Source of the DNA: Verrucomicrobiota bacterium
Lineage (GTDB): Bacteria; Verrucomicrobiota; Verrucomicrobiia; Opitutales; Opitutaceae
Direction: 5' to 3'
Length of the DNA stretch: 64,000 nt
Assembly: GCA_023446735.1 (NCBI GenBank)
Contig: JAEXPQ010000027.1
Location: 26,487 to 90,486, forward strand
Shown: in pieces, positions 19,567 to 27,091 of the stretch
Layout: each line of letters opens with the position of its first letter
How positions within the stretch are numbered: position 1 is the stretch's first letter
Position numbers and translations under genes: made by a program
The notes under the pieces: model-generated
Seen by the model: only the letters and a program-made list of their open reading frames with translations
Database searches by the model: none
Told to the model about the DNA's origin: nothing

Positions 19567-22500
19567 TTAATTTTGTGTGGGCGCAGTGACGGTTATGCAG
19601 GTGCCGGCGCCTTCGGTGCTGCGAATTTCGATTTTGGCGCCGATCTTCTCGGCCCGTCCTTTCATGAACCGGAGGCCGAAATGTCCCACCGGCAGAGTGT
19701 TTGCGACGGCGACGGCGAACCCTCGGCCGTCGTCCTTGACGACCAGCGAAACGCGTCCGTCTGCGTACCGTACGGTAATCGCGATGATGCAGGCCCCCGC
19801 ATGTTTCACCGCATTGGCTACCGCCTCCTGCGCAATCCGCAGCAGGTGATGCTCCACGGCCGGACCGAGAGCTCGGTGATCGCCTTCCACGGTGACAACT
19901 GCTTTGATCGGCACCGGTACCAATTGGGCGACAAGGCGCTCCAGCGCACGGACGATCCCGCCATCTCCGACACTCGGCGAATGCAGATCCCATACCGCGT
20001 TTCGCACCTCGTCCCGGCTGAAGACCACCATGTTCTGCGCGATGGCCAGTCCCGTCCGCACTTGAGCGGAGGTGCCGGGATGTCGGGCCGTGGAGGACAG
20101 TTGGAGCGCCAGGGCGCTCAGGCTCTGCTCCAGTGTATCGTGAATCTCTCCCGCCAGCCGATTGCGCTCAGCCAACGTCGCCGATGTGCGGGCTTCCTGC
20201 TCAAGTTGCGACATCGTATCCTCGAGCTCTCCGGTCTTCTGCCGTACCAGTTCCTTCAAGAGCTGGTTTTTCCGGCGTACCCGCCAAGCGATGAACTTCG
20301 CTCCGAAGCTTGCGATGAACACTCCGAGGATGCCGTACATCGAATAGGCCGGTGCTGTTCGCCACCAAGGAGGTGTGACAGCGAAATCGAGCTGAAGTGG
20401 TTGTCCCACCGGTCTAAGTTTGTCGACCAACCGGATCCCGAGCCGGTAGTTCCCTTCCCGCAGGTTCGTCATCGGCAATACCGATCCGTCCAAGCGTGCC
20501 CATAGGGTCCCGTTTACGGAGAACTCGTATTGCGGCGAACGTCGCGTGGAGTAGCTGCCGGCAAACAAACGCAGCGAAAAACTGTTCTTCTCGTAGGGCA
20601 GCTTGGTCTCGGCCACAAAGCCGCCGTCCGAAAAAAGCAGCCTTCCGGTGGCGGAGTCCACCGTTGCTATCACCCGAGGCTGGAACGCGGGCAGGCCGCC
20701 GTTCTCCGTAGGGGAGGGGGGATCGAGGGCGAACACTTCGCTGCCGGTGGACACGAACAGAGCATCCGCTGAAACGGCATGGATCTGCGGGATATAGCAG
20801 TCGAGGCTGCCGTACCGGGTATCGTCCTCGAGGTACGCTCCGTCGAGCAACCTGAAGTGGCTGACTCCGTTGGCATGGGCGACCCAAATGGCATCGGTAC
20901 CGTCGGTCGCAATCCGGGCCGGCCAGGGTCCGGGGAGTTGGGCGAGGGCGGGGGCGATTTTAGCGTCCTGGCTCGTCTCCCGGGTCCGCTCATCAAAGAA
21001 CACGCGCCCGCCTTCGGGACCGGCGAGGACGACGGTTTCCCCGACCACGCTCACATGGATCCAGCGCGGGTCCTTCCATGGAAAAGAGTCTATCACCCGC
21101 GCCTTGATCTCGCCGGCCTCGAGCGAGATCCGGCCGACCACGTTTGCCCCGATCTCGATCCAGGCTGCCTCGCGCGAGACATGTGCGAGCGACGGGTAGC
21201 CGATGCCGGTTTCTCGCGGAGCGCACTCGCGCCATCGGCCATCCTTGTCGAGTTGCAGAACGGCGATACTCTGCATCCCGATCGCGAAACAGATCCCCGA
21301 CTCGGTCATCGCAAGACGCGCCACCTCAATCCCCTGAAGGATCGATTCGAAGGAGCCGTCCGCCTTCTTCGCCAGAACTCCATCGCGATTGCCGATCAGC
21401 AACCAGTCACCGAACGTAGCAAGTCCCCAGACCCCGGTCCGGGGCTGATCGGGGACCCACCGGAAGCTTGCCGGTGCACCCGGCGCCGACGCCGTCGCTT
21501 CATAGAGGTGACCATTCGAGGCCACCAGCAGCTGGTCACGCCAGGCGAGGAACTGGGGCCAGAACACCGGCAACCCATTGGTTGGATTGAAGCGAGTGAA
21601 GGGGAGGCGGGTGAGGATCTTGATCAGTCCGGTTGGGCTGACCGCCCACACGACACCGCGCTCGTTTGCCGCCAATGCCTTGATGTCCCGATACTCGAGG
21701 TCGGACAGGAACAGCCGGACTGCGCCATCACTGGAGATCAGATACAAGCCGACCCCGAGGACGGACACGGCAACGTCACCGTCGGGCATCGCCACCAATG
21801 CTGTGATTCGGCCGCCCATCTCCGCTCCCATGATCCCCGGCAATGGCGCGACACGTCCCCGTTCGTACCTAAACAGTCGGCGGTCACTGGTTGAAACAAT
21901 GGCGGCGCCATCCCCCAACTCCGCGACCGCCTCGACCACGAGTCCGGAAAAGGGACTCTGCTCCGGTTGGCCCAAGACTCCGGACGCGACATCCAATTTT
22001 TGAACCCCTCGCTGGTGAGAGGAGACATAGATCTCGTCCCCGAGTTCGAACAACCTTGCGAGTCCGGACACCTGGGCGTAGTTGGTCCGTCGGGTTTCGC
22101 GGTCCCACACAGCCACGCCGATCCACCCGCCGAAGCAGACTCCTTTCGAGGAGGATACGATCTGTGTGAACTCGGCTTTCCGTACCCAATCCGGGCAAGA
22201 GTCCGGCACCGATGGCATTGGCACCAACAGGCCGTGTTCGTCGCGTTCCAGTCGTCCCCACGATCCGACCGAACCGAAGTACGAGTCGCCGCGACTATCG
22301 CAGTACACGTGTCGAACCCGGGGATCCGGCGACTTGCTCGCCAGGACCTCGATCCAGCGTTCGTCGTTCAGCGCCAGGTAGTTCCCGTTCTGTACCAATA
22401 CCAAGCGCCCGTACGGGTCGAAAGAGACCTCCACGCCAGCGGAGACGCCCCGGATATCGTCGAACGAGTAGAAACGAGATGAGGGCGCCCCGCGCCACTG

Positions 22501-22599
22501 GTTTGCCTCGGTTTCCGCGCAGCCCAGAAACGCGACGGCGAGCACCACAAGGTGACGAACCACTCTGTCCGCGAAGCCGAGGCAGAAGGTCGTGCGCAT
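19567..22599 (-). CDS. sensor histidine kinase with periplasmic propeller and Y_Y_Y-type domain
   Basis: The protein has 1010 residues from the ATG at 22599 (MRTTFCLGFADRVVRHLVVLAVAFLG, signal or anchor; a Cys follows in a lipobox-like context). Residues about 30-680 show repeated beta-propeller-like blades (GVCFGGWIGVAVWDRET, LISSDGAVRLFL, GVVWAVSPTGLIKI). A Y_Y_Y-like domain (YEFSVNGTLWARL, GNYRLGIRLVDK) precedes one transmembrane segment (YGILGVFIASFGAKFIAW), a HisKA_3 dimerisation domain with ERNRLAGEIHDTLEQSL (His acceptor) and the HATPase_c domain (EAVANAVKHA, VKDDGRGF). It probably senses periplasmic oligosaccharides and phosphorylates the downstream regulator. The longer open frame to 22827 is not supported. 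Confidence 0.92.
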   Translation of the reverse strand: MRTTFCLGFADRVVRHLVVLAVAFLGCAETEANQWRGAPSSRFYSFDDIRGVSAGVEVSFDPYGRLVLVQNGNYLALNDERWIEVLASKSPDPRVRHVYCDSRGDSYFGSVGSWGRLERDEHGLLVPMPSVPDSCPDWVRKAEFTQIVSSSKGVCFGGWIGVAVWDRETRRTNYAQVSGLARLFELGDEIYVSSHQRGVQKLDVASGVLGQPEQSPFSGLVVEAVAELGDGAAIVSTSDRRLFRYERGRVAPLPGIMGAEMGGRITALVAMPDGDVAVSVLGVGLYLISSDGAVRLFLSDLEYRDIKALAANERGVVWAVSPTGLIKILTRLPFTRFNPTNGLPVFWPQFLAWRDQLLVASNGHLYEATASAPGAPASFRWVPDQPRTGVWGLATFGDWLLIGNRDGVLAKKADGSFESILQGIEVARLAMTESGICFAIGMQSIAVLQLDKDGRWRECAPRETGIGYPSLAHVSREAAWIEIGANVVGRISLEAGEIKARVIDSFPWKDPRWIHVSVVGETVVLAGPEGGRVFFDERTRETSQDAKIAPALAQLPGPWPARIATDGTDAIWVAHANGVSHFRLLDGAYLEDDTRYGSLDCYIPQIHAVSADALFVSTGSEVFALDPPSPTENGGLPAFQPRVIATVDSATGRLLFSDGGFVAETKLPYEKNSFSLRLFAGSYSTRRSPQYEFSVNGTLWARLDGSVLPMTNLREGNYRLGIRLVDKLRPVGQPLQLDFAVTPPWWRTAPAYSMYGILGVFIASFGAKFIAWRVRRKNQLLKELVRQKTGELEDTMSQLEQEARTSATLAERNRLAGEIHDTLEQSLSALALQLSSTARHPGTSAQVRTGLAIAQNMVVFSRDEVRNAVWDLHSPSVGDGGIVRALERLVAQLVPVPIKAVVTVEGDHRALGPAVEHHLLRIAQEAVANAVKHAGACIIAITVRYADGRVSLVVKDDGRGFAVAVANTLPVGHFGLRFMKGRAEKIGAKIEIRSTEGAGTCITVTAPTQN

Positions 22600-22930
22600 G
22601 GACTGGGGGACCGAGAGCAATGATCGAGCGAGTGTTTCGCGAACGATGGCGGAATGAGGTGGGGCGGTGCCGCTGAGGGGCTGACAAGCGAGTACGGAGC
22701 GCCGTCCCCGATTGCAAGAGCGAGCCGCCTCAACCCGCTCCACGAGTCGTTGTCTGACGGGAATCCTGTCCGAAGGTATGGGATTGAACGATCGCAAAGC
22801 AGTAGCGAACGAGGAGTGGGCACGCACGTGGCCTCCGCTCGGCCCAAAGCGGCAACCGCATTCATCGGCCGCTTCCCTTCGCTTTCGGTGAGCGACGTTG
22901 CGTCAGCAACGAAGCACGCAGCCCCACGGA
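22600..22930. other. 331-bp gap upstream of the sensor kinase; no gene seen
   Basis: Open frames here are GC-rich shadows without recognisable domains. The promoter for the kinase-regulator operon should lie within it. Confidence 0.5.
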
Positions 22931-23165
22931 TCAATAGTCCTGCATCTCGGCCGACGACACGATATGCACCCCTTTCGCCGCCGCTACGGTCGCGAGCAGT
23001 GCGCGGGCTACTTTCTCCGCTGGGATCGGACGGTAGTTGCGCGGAAGAATCAATCGCAGCGCCTGCATGATCAGCGCGGCCAGTGATTCCCCGCGGCGGA
23101 CCGGTTGTCCCAGCTTCCGACGATCGCCGAGCAAAAGCGACGGACGCACGATATCCGCCGCTACC
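22931..23165 (-). pseudogene. truncated NAD(P)-binding oxidoreductase, C-terminal about 75 residues
   Basis: The last part of a minus-strand frame reads IVRPSLLLGDRRKLGQPVRR, then LAALIMQALRLILPRNYRPIPAEKVARALLATV and GVHIVSSAEMQDY with a stop. This matches the C-terminal part of YbjT-like NAD(P)H-binding epimerase-fold proteins (RPSLLLGER...YRPI.AE.VARAM). The Rossmann N-terminus and catalytic residues are missing: upstream of about 23165 the frame becomes Arg/Pro-rich noise. The break coincides with the left side of the conjugative region, so insertion or later deletion probably cut the gene. The exact breakpoint is uncertain by tens of bases. Confidence 0.6.
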
Positions 23166-24145
23166 GCGAGCGGATGCACCCGGCGCTGCGGCGCGGGGAC
23201 TGTCGTTCTGGCGCTGGTGTTCGCTGCGGTCGGAGACGGCTTGGTTTCGCGCTCACGGCCGCCTCTGGCGACTCGTCGTCCGAGCCCGACCACTCGCCAG
23301 GATCGCGCCCTCGCGGGCTCGGGACGCGACACCGGCGGCCTTGCCGCGCTCCCACCGGCGCCGACTCCTTCCTCCACTGCCACCAGCGCCGCCACTCCGC
23401 CCCCGGCCTCCCCGCCGGACGCAACCGCTCGACCCGAGAGGACGGGCTCCGCCCGTGTTTCACGACGGACCAGCCAAACGGACCGGCTCCGGGCAGACGG
23501 CGACCGAAGTGCCCGGTCTCCACTGGGCGCGGGGCGCCCGAAGGGTTCGCTGTTCCACGAACCTCGATGAGCGGCCTGATCGTCCTGCTCCACGCGAAGC
23601 GCATCGCGTCTAGCGGTGTCGGCCTTGCCGTCGTCCGGCCGGGCGACGCCGCGACGAACTCCGCCGGACTCGTTCTCCCAGATGGCGGCGAACTGCCTCG
23701 CGCAAATCTTCACCTGTGCCGGTGGATGAAGCCGTTGCCGCGGGCGTGGACGTTCAGCGTGGCATGTCCGCGCGAGCGGACCGGTTCCTTTTCTCCGGAG
23801 CGTTTTGCTCTCTCTGGCGGCACCTCCGGCCGTGCGCCCTGCGGGACGGTCTAGTCGTGGGGCACCCCTGAAATGGAACCCCTCCACGCCTGCCCTCGAC
23901 ACGGACAGCTTGCCCGGCGCTGCGCGAGCGTTCCGTGCGAGCACGGCGAAGGCACTGCGGCTGCACTTCGCGGCTCGGCGGGGCGGGCGTTGCACGTCCC
24001 GTCCACCGTCCCGGCCGCGGCATGTCGCCGTCGTGCCCCTCGTCCGCTGGCACTCCACGTCCCGCGTCGCGTCGCGGGCGGCGCACCGGCGCCTCCGCCT
24101 TGGGCGAGAGAGCAATCCCGCTCCTCAAAACAGAAAAGGAACAAT
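23166..24145. other. 980-bp GC-rich stretch without a convincing gene
   Basis: Several open frames overlap here on both strands, but all are rich in Arg, Pro and Ala and none shows a domain. A 22-bp piece (23665-23686) is an exact inverted copy of part of the gene at 24146-24442 and would encode the same AAIWENES motif on the minus strand. I read the stretch as decayed sequence at the element border. Confidence 0.45.
23665..23686 (-). repeat. 22-bp inverted copy of a coding motif from 24242-24263
   Basis: This 22-mer is the exact reverse complement of 24242-24263. In the gene copy it encodes most of AAIWENES. A chance match of this length in 64 kb is very unlikely, so it probably marks a duplicated, inverted and decayed fragment of the small gene. 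Confidence 0.6.
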
Positions 24146-24442
24146 ATGCCCGCCAAGAACGCCACCGCCCCGCAGCTCAAGCTCGTCACCCCCGGCACCA
24201 AGCTTCCGGTGAAGACCTTCCGCCTCGGCCACATCAAAGCTGCCATCTGGGAGAACGAGTCCGACCAGAAGAAGTTCTACAACGTGACCTTCGCCCGGAC
24301 CTACATGGACGACGCCAAGGCCTACCACGACACCGCCAGCTTCGGACGCGATGACCTTCCGCGCGTCGCCAAGCTGGCCGATCTGGCCCACACGTTCATC
24401 TTCGGCCTCCTCGCGGAACAGCGAACTCCGCAGAGCGCCTGA
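24146..24442 (+). CDS. small conserved protein of mobile elements, function unknown
   Basis: The protein has 98 residues from the ATG at 24146, preceded by AAAAGGA as a good ribosome binding site. It contains RLGHIKAAIWENESDQKKFYNVTFARTY followed by SFGRDDLPRVAKLADLAHTFIF, a pattern I recognise from uncharacterised small proteins in Planctomycetes-Verrucomicrobia mobile regions. The alternating beta segments would suit a small nucleic-acid-binding fold, but this is a guess. A Rho-independent terminator follows 18 bp after the stop, so it is a monocistronic gene. It is the leftmost intact gene of the element. Confidence 0.75.
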   Translation: MPAKNATAPQLKLVTPGTKLPVKTFRLGHIKAAIWENESDQKKFYNVTFARTYMDDAKAYHDTASFGRDDLPRVAKLADLAHTFIFGLLAEQRTPQSA

Positions 24443-24459
24443 ACCGCGCGCCCCACAGT

Positions 24460-24488
24460 GGCGACCGGACACCCCGGTCGCCATTTTT
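24460..24488 (+). terminator. Rho-independent terminator after the small element gene
   Basis: GGCGACCGG (24460-24468) pairs with CCGGTCGCC (24474-24482) around a 5-nt loop and is followed by ATTTTT. Confidence 0.88.
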
Positions 24489-24571
24489 CTACCCTCCGCC
24501 GGAAGCCAACGGAATCGACCGATTGCTCGCTTCGCTCGTTTTCTTCGAGCGACTGCCAGCCGCTGATTTCT

Positions 24572-24704
24572 CCCATTGTACACCCGGTCAAGGTAGTACG
24601 CTTCGCGTCTCCACCACGCACAAGGCAGGTCCTCCGCTTCCCCCTCGTTGGTCCCGCTGCGCGGGACACGGCCTCGGCGCTCCCGGACAGTGCTTTGACT
24701 TTCG
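24572..24704 (+). repeat. leader repeat copy A (about 130 bp), also at 59955-60082
   Basis: This segment aligns with 59955-60082 in the same orientation. Shared blocks include CCCATTGTA, GGTCAAGGT, CTCCACCACGC, TTGGTCCCGCTGCGCGGGAC, ACGGCCTCGGCGCTCC and GCTTTGACTTTCG. A 7-bp hairpin, GTCCCGC-TGC-GCGGGAC, lies at 24651-24667. Copy A ends 85 bp before the ATG of the gene at 24790; copy B ends 89 bp before radC-like 60172. The constant spacing suggests a shared promoter or RNA leader. Confidence 0.75.
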
Positions 24705-24789
24705 GGTGTGGGGCGAAAATCGCCAATCGGCAGTAGGCGATAAGGTCACGAGACGTGATGCACGCCCCACGGTCCGAACGGCACAAGCC

Positions 24790-25158
24790 ATGACCAACGA
24801 CGACCTGTTCGGTAAAGTTGTTTTCTCGTACACCCGCAAGCAGGCCATCGAGGACGGCGTCCTTGTTGACCTCAGTGGCATCGAGACGATCAAGGCGCAC
24901 TGGAAGTATCCGTTCGCGTGCACTGCGACGGCGTGGGCGATCATCGAAGCCGCCCTGCAAAAGGACGGTCAGGATCTCAACGGGATCTGCCACGACATCT
25001 CCTGGATGGCCTTTGTGGCGATCCGGGTGGCGAATGATCTGCAGGTGGTGCATTTCAAGGTGATCATCGCCGGGAAGAAGCACGCGTTGAAGCTGCACTT
25101 CGGACCGGGCGACACGGCCGAGCCGGTGCTCACCCTGATGCTTCCCGGTGAAGATTGA
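24790..25158 (+). CDS. DUF6573-like small protein of mobile elements
   Basis: The protein has 122 residues from the ATG at 24790. The N-terminus (DLFGKVVFSYTRKQAIEDGVLVDLS) fits the family I know as DUF6573, widespread next to conjugative and plasmid genes and of unknown function. The middle has TATAWAIIEAAL and DISWMAFVAIRVA; the C-terminus has LKLHFGPGDTAEPVLTLMLPGED. No signal peptide or membrane segment is seen. It is preceded by leader repeat A, which it shares with the RadC-like gene at the other end of the element, and is followed 5 bp after the stop by a perfect terminator. It is therefore expressed alone and probably co-regulated with the RadC-like gene. Confidence 0.75.
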   Translation: MTNDDLFGKVVFSYTRKQAIEDGVLVDLSGIETIKAHWKYPFACTATAWAIIEAALQKDGQDLNGICHDISWMAFVAIRVANDLQVVHFKVIIAGKKHALKLHFGPGDTAEPVLTLMLPGED

Positions 25159-25163
25159 TTGCT

Positions 25164-25182
25164 GGGGCTTCGGCCCCTTTTT
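25164..25182 (+). terminator. Rho-independent terminator with TTCG tetraloop
   Basis: GGGGC (25164-25168), the stable loop TTCG, GCCCC (25173-25177) and TTTTT follow the stop of the DUF6573-like gene. Confidence 0.9.
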
Positions 25183-25211
25183 CGTCTGTCATGGAAACGA
25201 GGAGATGATCG

Positions 25212-25229
25212 GCTCCCGCGTTTTCGGTA
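25212..25229 (+). promoter_or_regulatory. candidate conjugation-regulon dyad, degenerate copy (CTCCC-N8-GGTAG)
   Basis: CTCCC, the spacer GCGTTTTC and GGTAG form the fourth, imperfect copy of the dyad found upstream of the pilin, relaxase and coupling-protein genes. It shares TTTTCGGTAG with two of them. It lies 120 bp upstream of the small gene at 25350. Confidence 0.45.
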
Positions 25230-25349
25230 GGAGTGGATGGCTGCGGTTTGGCGGTTCCTGCGAAACGTTATGGCGGCTCGGCGGTGCACTCCGCACCGCC
25301 GGTCTCAATCACGATCAACCCTTAATCTGCCGCCAGCCGGCCTTCTCTC

Positions 25350-25556
25350 ATGACTCCGACCGCCGAACATCCCTTGAACGGTTCGCCACTCGCTTCCCGT
25401 GTCGCTAGCCAGGACTTCATCCCCGACGAACTCGTGCGTTTGAAGCAGGAGTTGCTGCGCGCGGAGATTCGCCTCGCCAAAGCCCGCGCGTCGGCTGCCG
25501 GAGCCGAGGCGGACGTGAAGGTGCTCAGCGCCCGCCTGCGCGCCTTCACGAAGTAG
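25350..25556 (+). CDS. small helical (coiled-coil) protein, unknown
   Basis: The protein has 68 residues. After a polar N-terminus, FIPDELVRLKQELLRAEIRLAKARASAAGAEADVKVLSARLRAF forms a long amphipathic helix with heptad-like Leu spacing, suggesting a dimeric coiled coil. No known family is recognised. It stands alone between the DUF6573-like gene and the convergent toxin-antitoxin pair, downstream of the degenerate dyad at 25212. Small size and lack of a motif leave it moderately supported. Confidence 0.5.
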   Translation: MTPTAEHPLNGSPLASRVASQDFIPDELVRLKQELLRAEIRLAKARASAAGAEADVKVLSARLRAFTK

Positions 25557-25592
25557 CTTCCCCTTGTGCGGGGCGGACGGAGAGATCGCCGA

Positions 25593-26012
25593 TCAGCGCT
25601 CGGCGACGATTCCCAACTCGATGAGGAATGAGCGTGGCGTGCGCACTTTCACGCCATACACCGAAGTGCCGAGCACGTGCCCGAAGTCGGTCGTGTCCGA
25701 GGTGACCAGATACGACGCGCCTCCGCCGACAGCGGAAATGATCACCGGACGATCCTTGGTGGCTTCGAAAACCAGCGGCCGATCCAGGACGAACTGCGAC
25801 GGCAACACGGCCAAAGCCGGCCGAATCTGCCGGGCCCAGGTGTCGGTTGCTCCGGGAAAACGGGCGAGGTGGCGCTCGACCTCAGCGATGCAATACGTCG
25901 CGGTGCAGAGCCGCCATCCCTCCTTCGGGGCGACCTCGACCAAGAGTCGGGACAGTCCGCGGGAGGAATTGGCGGCGGCGAGCAGCGTGGAGGTGTCGAC
26001 GAAGACGATCAC
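25593..26012 (-). CDS. PIN-domain toxin
   Basis: The GTG at 26012 overlaps the antitoxin stop (GTGA), giving 139 residues. The start VIVFVDTSTLLAAANSS carries the first PIN-domain Asp; further acidic residues lie in YCIAEVERHLARF and in YLVTSDTTDFG. PIN domains are Mg-dependent ribonucleases; in VapC-type toxins they cut tRNA or rRNA. A longer in-frame version would overlap the antitoxin and is not needed. Translational coupling with the AbrB-type antitoxin upstream supports a type II toxin-antitoxin pair that stabilises the element. Confidence 0.85.
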   Translation of the reverse strand: MIVFVDTSTLLAAANSSRGLSRLLVEVAPKEGWRLCTATYCIAEVERHLARFPGATDTWARQIRPALAVLPSQFVLDRPLVFEATKDRPVIISAVGGGASYLVTSDTTDFGHVLGTSVYGVKVRTPRSFLIELGIVAER

Positions 26013-26248
26013 CGTTTCACGATCTTGACCGACTTGGCGTCGGCCTCGTCCTGCTCGATCCAAGCCTTCACTTTCGCGCGCGGCAGATCGCGGATCGGCA
26101 CGGGAATGGCCGGATGCAGGAGGATCCCGTCCGGGCGCTCCTCGAAGATGATGATCGCCTGGGAATTCTTCGTGAGGCCGAGCTTGCGGCGGATCTGGAT
26201 GGGCAGCGTGAGCGTGCCGCGGGAGGAGACGTTGGCGACGGCGGGCAT
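26009..26248 (-). CDS. AbrB/MazE-type antitoxin
   Basis: The ATG at 26248 gives 79 residues. The N-terminal half (VANVSSRGTLTLPIQIRRKLGLTKNSQAIIIFE) is a swapped-hairpin AbrB DNA-binding domain with the usual RGTLTLP.IRRKLGL signature; the C-terminal half would bind and block the PIN toxin. It overlaps the toxin gene by 4 bp. An inverted repeat, TGCAGAA-N9-TTCTGCA, covers the start codon and the bases upstream, a plausible autoregulatory operator. The extra N-terminal residues in the longer open frame are not supported. Confidence 0.85.
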   Translation of the reverse strand: MPAVANVSSRGTLTLPIQIRRKLGLTKNSQAIIIFEERPDGILLHPAIPVPIRDLPRAKVKAWIEQDEADAKSVKIVKR

Positions 26249-26270
26249 GCAGAAATACTGCAATTCTGCA
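26248..26270 (-). promoter_or_regulatory. inverted repeat at the antitoxin start, candidate operator
   Basis: TGCAGAA (26248-26254) and TTCTGCA (26264-26270) are exact reverse complements with a 9-nt spacer. The position over the antitoxin start suits autorepression by the AbrB domain. Confidence 0.55.
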
Positions 26271-26366
26271 TTTCGGCCGTCAAGCCGCCCGGAGGGTGTC
26301 TGGACCTTACCGGGCCGACGACGCCCCTCCGTGGGGCCGAATCGCTGGTGCGGGAGAGGCATCGCG

Positions 26367-27089
26367 CTACGCCGGCGATGGATCGCGTTTGGTGGCGAGG
26401 GCGAACAACTCCCGCAACCGCCGCTGGAAGCCCGGCCGGGTGACGCCGGTGGGCGTGATGTGCACGTAGCCGTTTTGCATGGCGTAGTTCACGAGTGCGC
26501 CCTTCTGGTGGAGGCGGAGTTTCGCCATGATGGCCTTCCGGTGCGTGTTGACCGTATGGGGCGAGAGCCCGAGCAGATCGGCCGCTTCTTGGTCGTCGCA
26601 CCCGTCACCGATGACCGCCAGGACGATCTGCTCCTTCTCGGTGAGCTCATCGCGGGTGAAGTTGCTGTGGGGCTTGAGGAGCGGCTCGAACCCCGGGCTG
26701 ATGTAGGGCAGGTGAGCGAGCACACGGTCGATGGCGACGGGGAGGTTGTTCAACCCTTCTTCGATCCCGTCGTAGATGCCGTCGAAACGCATTTGCCGGA
26801 GCATCGCGCACGTGCGGCTGTCCTTGCGCGACGTCACGACGAGGATCGGTTGCGCGCGTTTCAGGAACGGTTCGAGGTGTTCGAGCCCGTCCATATCGGT
26901 GAGCATCACACCGGTGACAAACAAGTCGGGCGGGCGGGCTTGGATCGATTCGAGGGCGGCGAAGCCGAGGTGATACACGAGCACCTCGGCGTTGTGCCAG
27001 TGTTCGCGGATGGCCCGGCTGATCAGTTCGCCGTAGAGGCGGTCGGCTTTGAGGACGACGATTTGCAGTGCATCTTGCTTGGACAACAT
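26367..27089 (-). CDS. LuxR/NarL-type regulator with a receiver lacking the phosphoacceptor Asp
   Basis: The ATG at 27089 gives 240 residues, with its start 2 bp after the AAA+ gene stop. The N-terminal 120 residues have receiver-like pattern (LQIVVLKADRLYGELISRAI; PDLFVTGVMLTDMDGLEHL; PILVVTSRKDSR), but Gly60 stands where the phosphorylated Asp should be and only one N-terminal acidic residue remains. The C-terminal part is a GerE helix-turn-helix (LTEKEQIVLAVIGDGCDDQEAADLLGLSPHTVNTHRKAIMAKL). It is the last gene of the secretion operon and no partner kinase is nearby, so it probably acts without phosphorylation. It is the best candidate to bind the element's repeated dyad. Confidence 0.85.
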   Translation of the reverse strand: MLSKQDALQIVVLKADRLYGELISRAIREHWHNAEVLVYHLGFAALESIQARPPDLFVTGVMLTDMDGLEHLEPFLKRAQPILVVTSRKDSRTCAMLRQMRFDGIYDGIEEGLNNLPVAIDRVLAHLPYISPGFEPLLKPHSNFTRDELTEKEQIVLAVIGDGCDDQEAADLLGLSPHTVNTHRKAIMAKLRLHQKGALVNYAMQNGYVHITPTGVTRPGFQRRLRELFALATKRDPSPA

Positions 27090-27091
27090 CT

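Noticed and set aside
22931..24115. 394-residue minus-strand open frame
   Set aside because: Only its last 75 or so codons resemble a protein family; the rest is Arg/Pro/Ala-rich and without conserved pattern. Treated as a truncated pseudogene plus noise.
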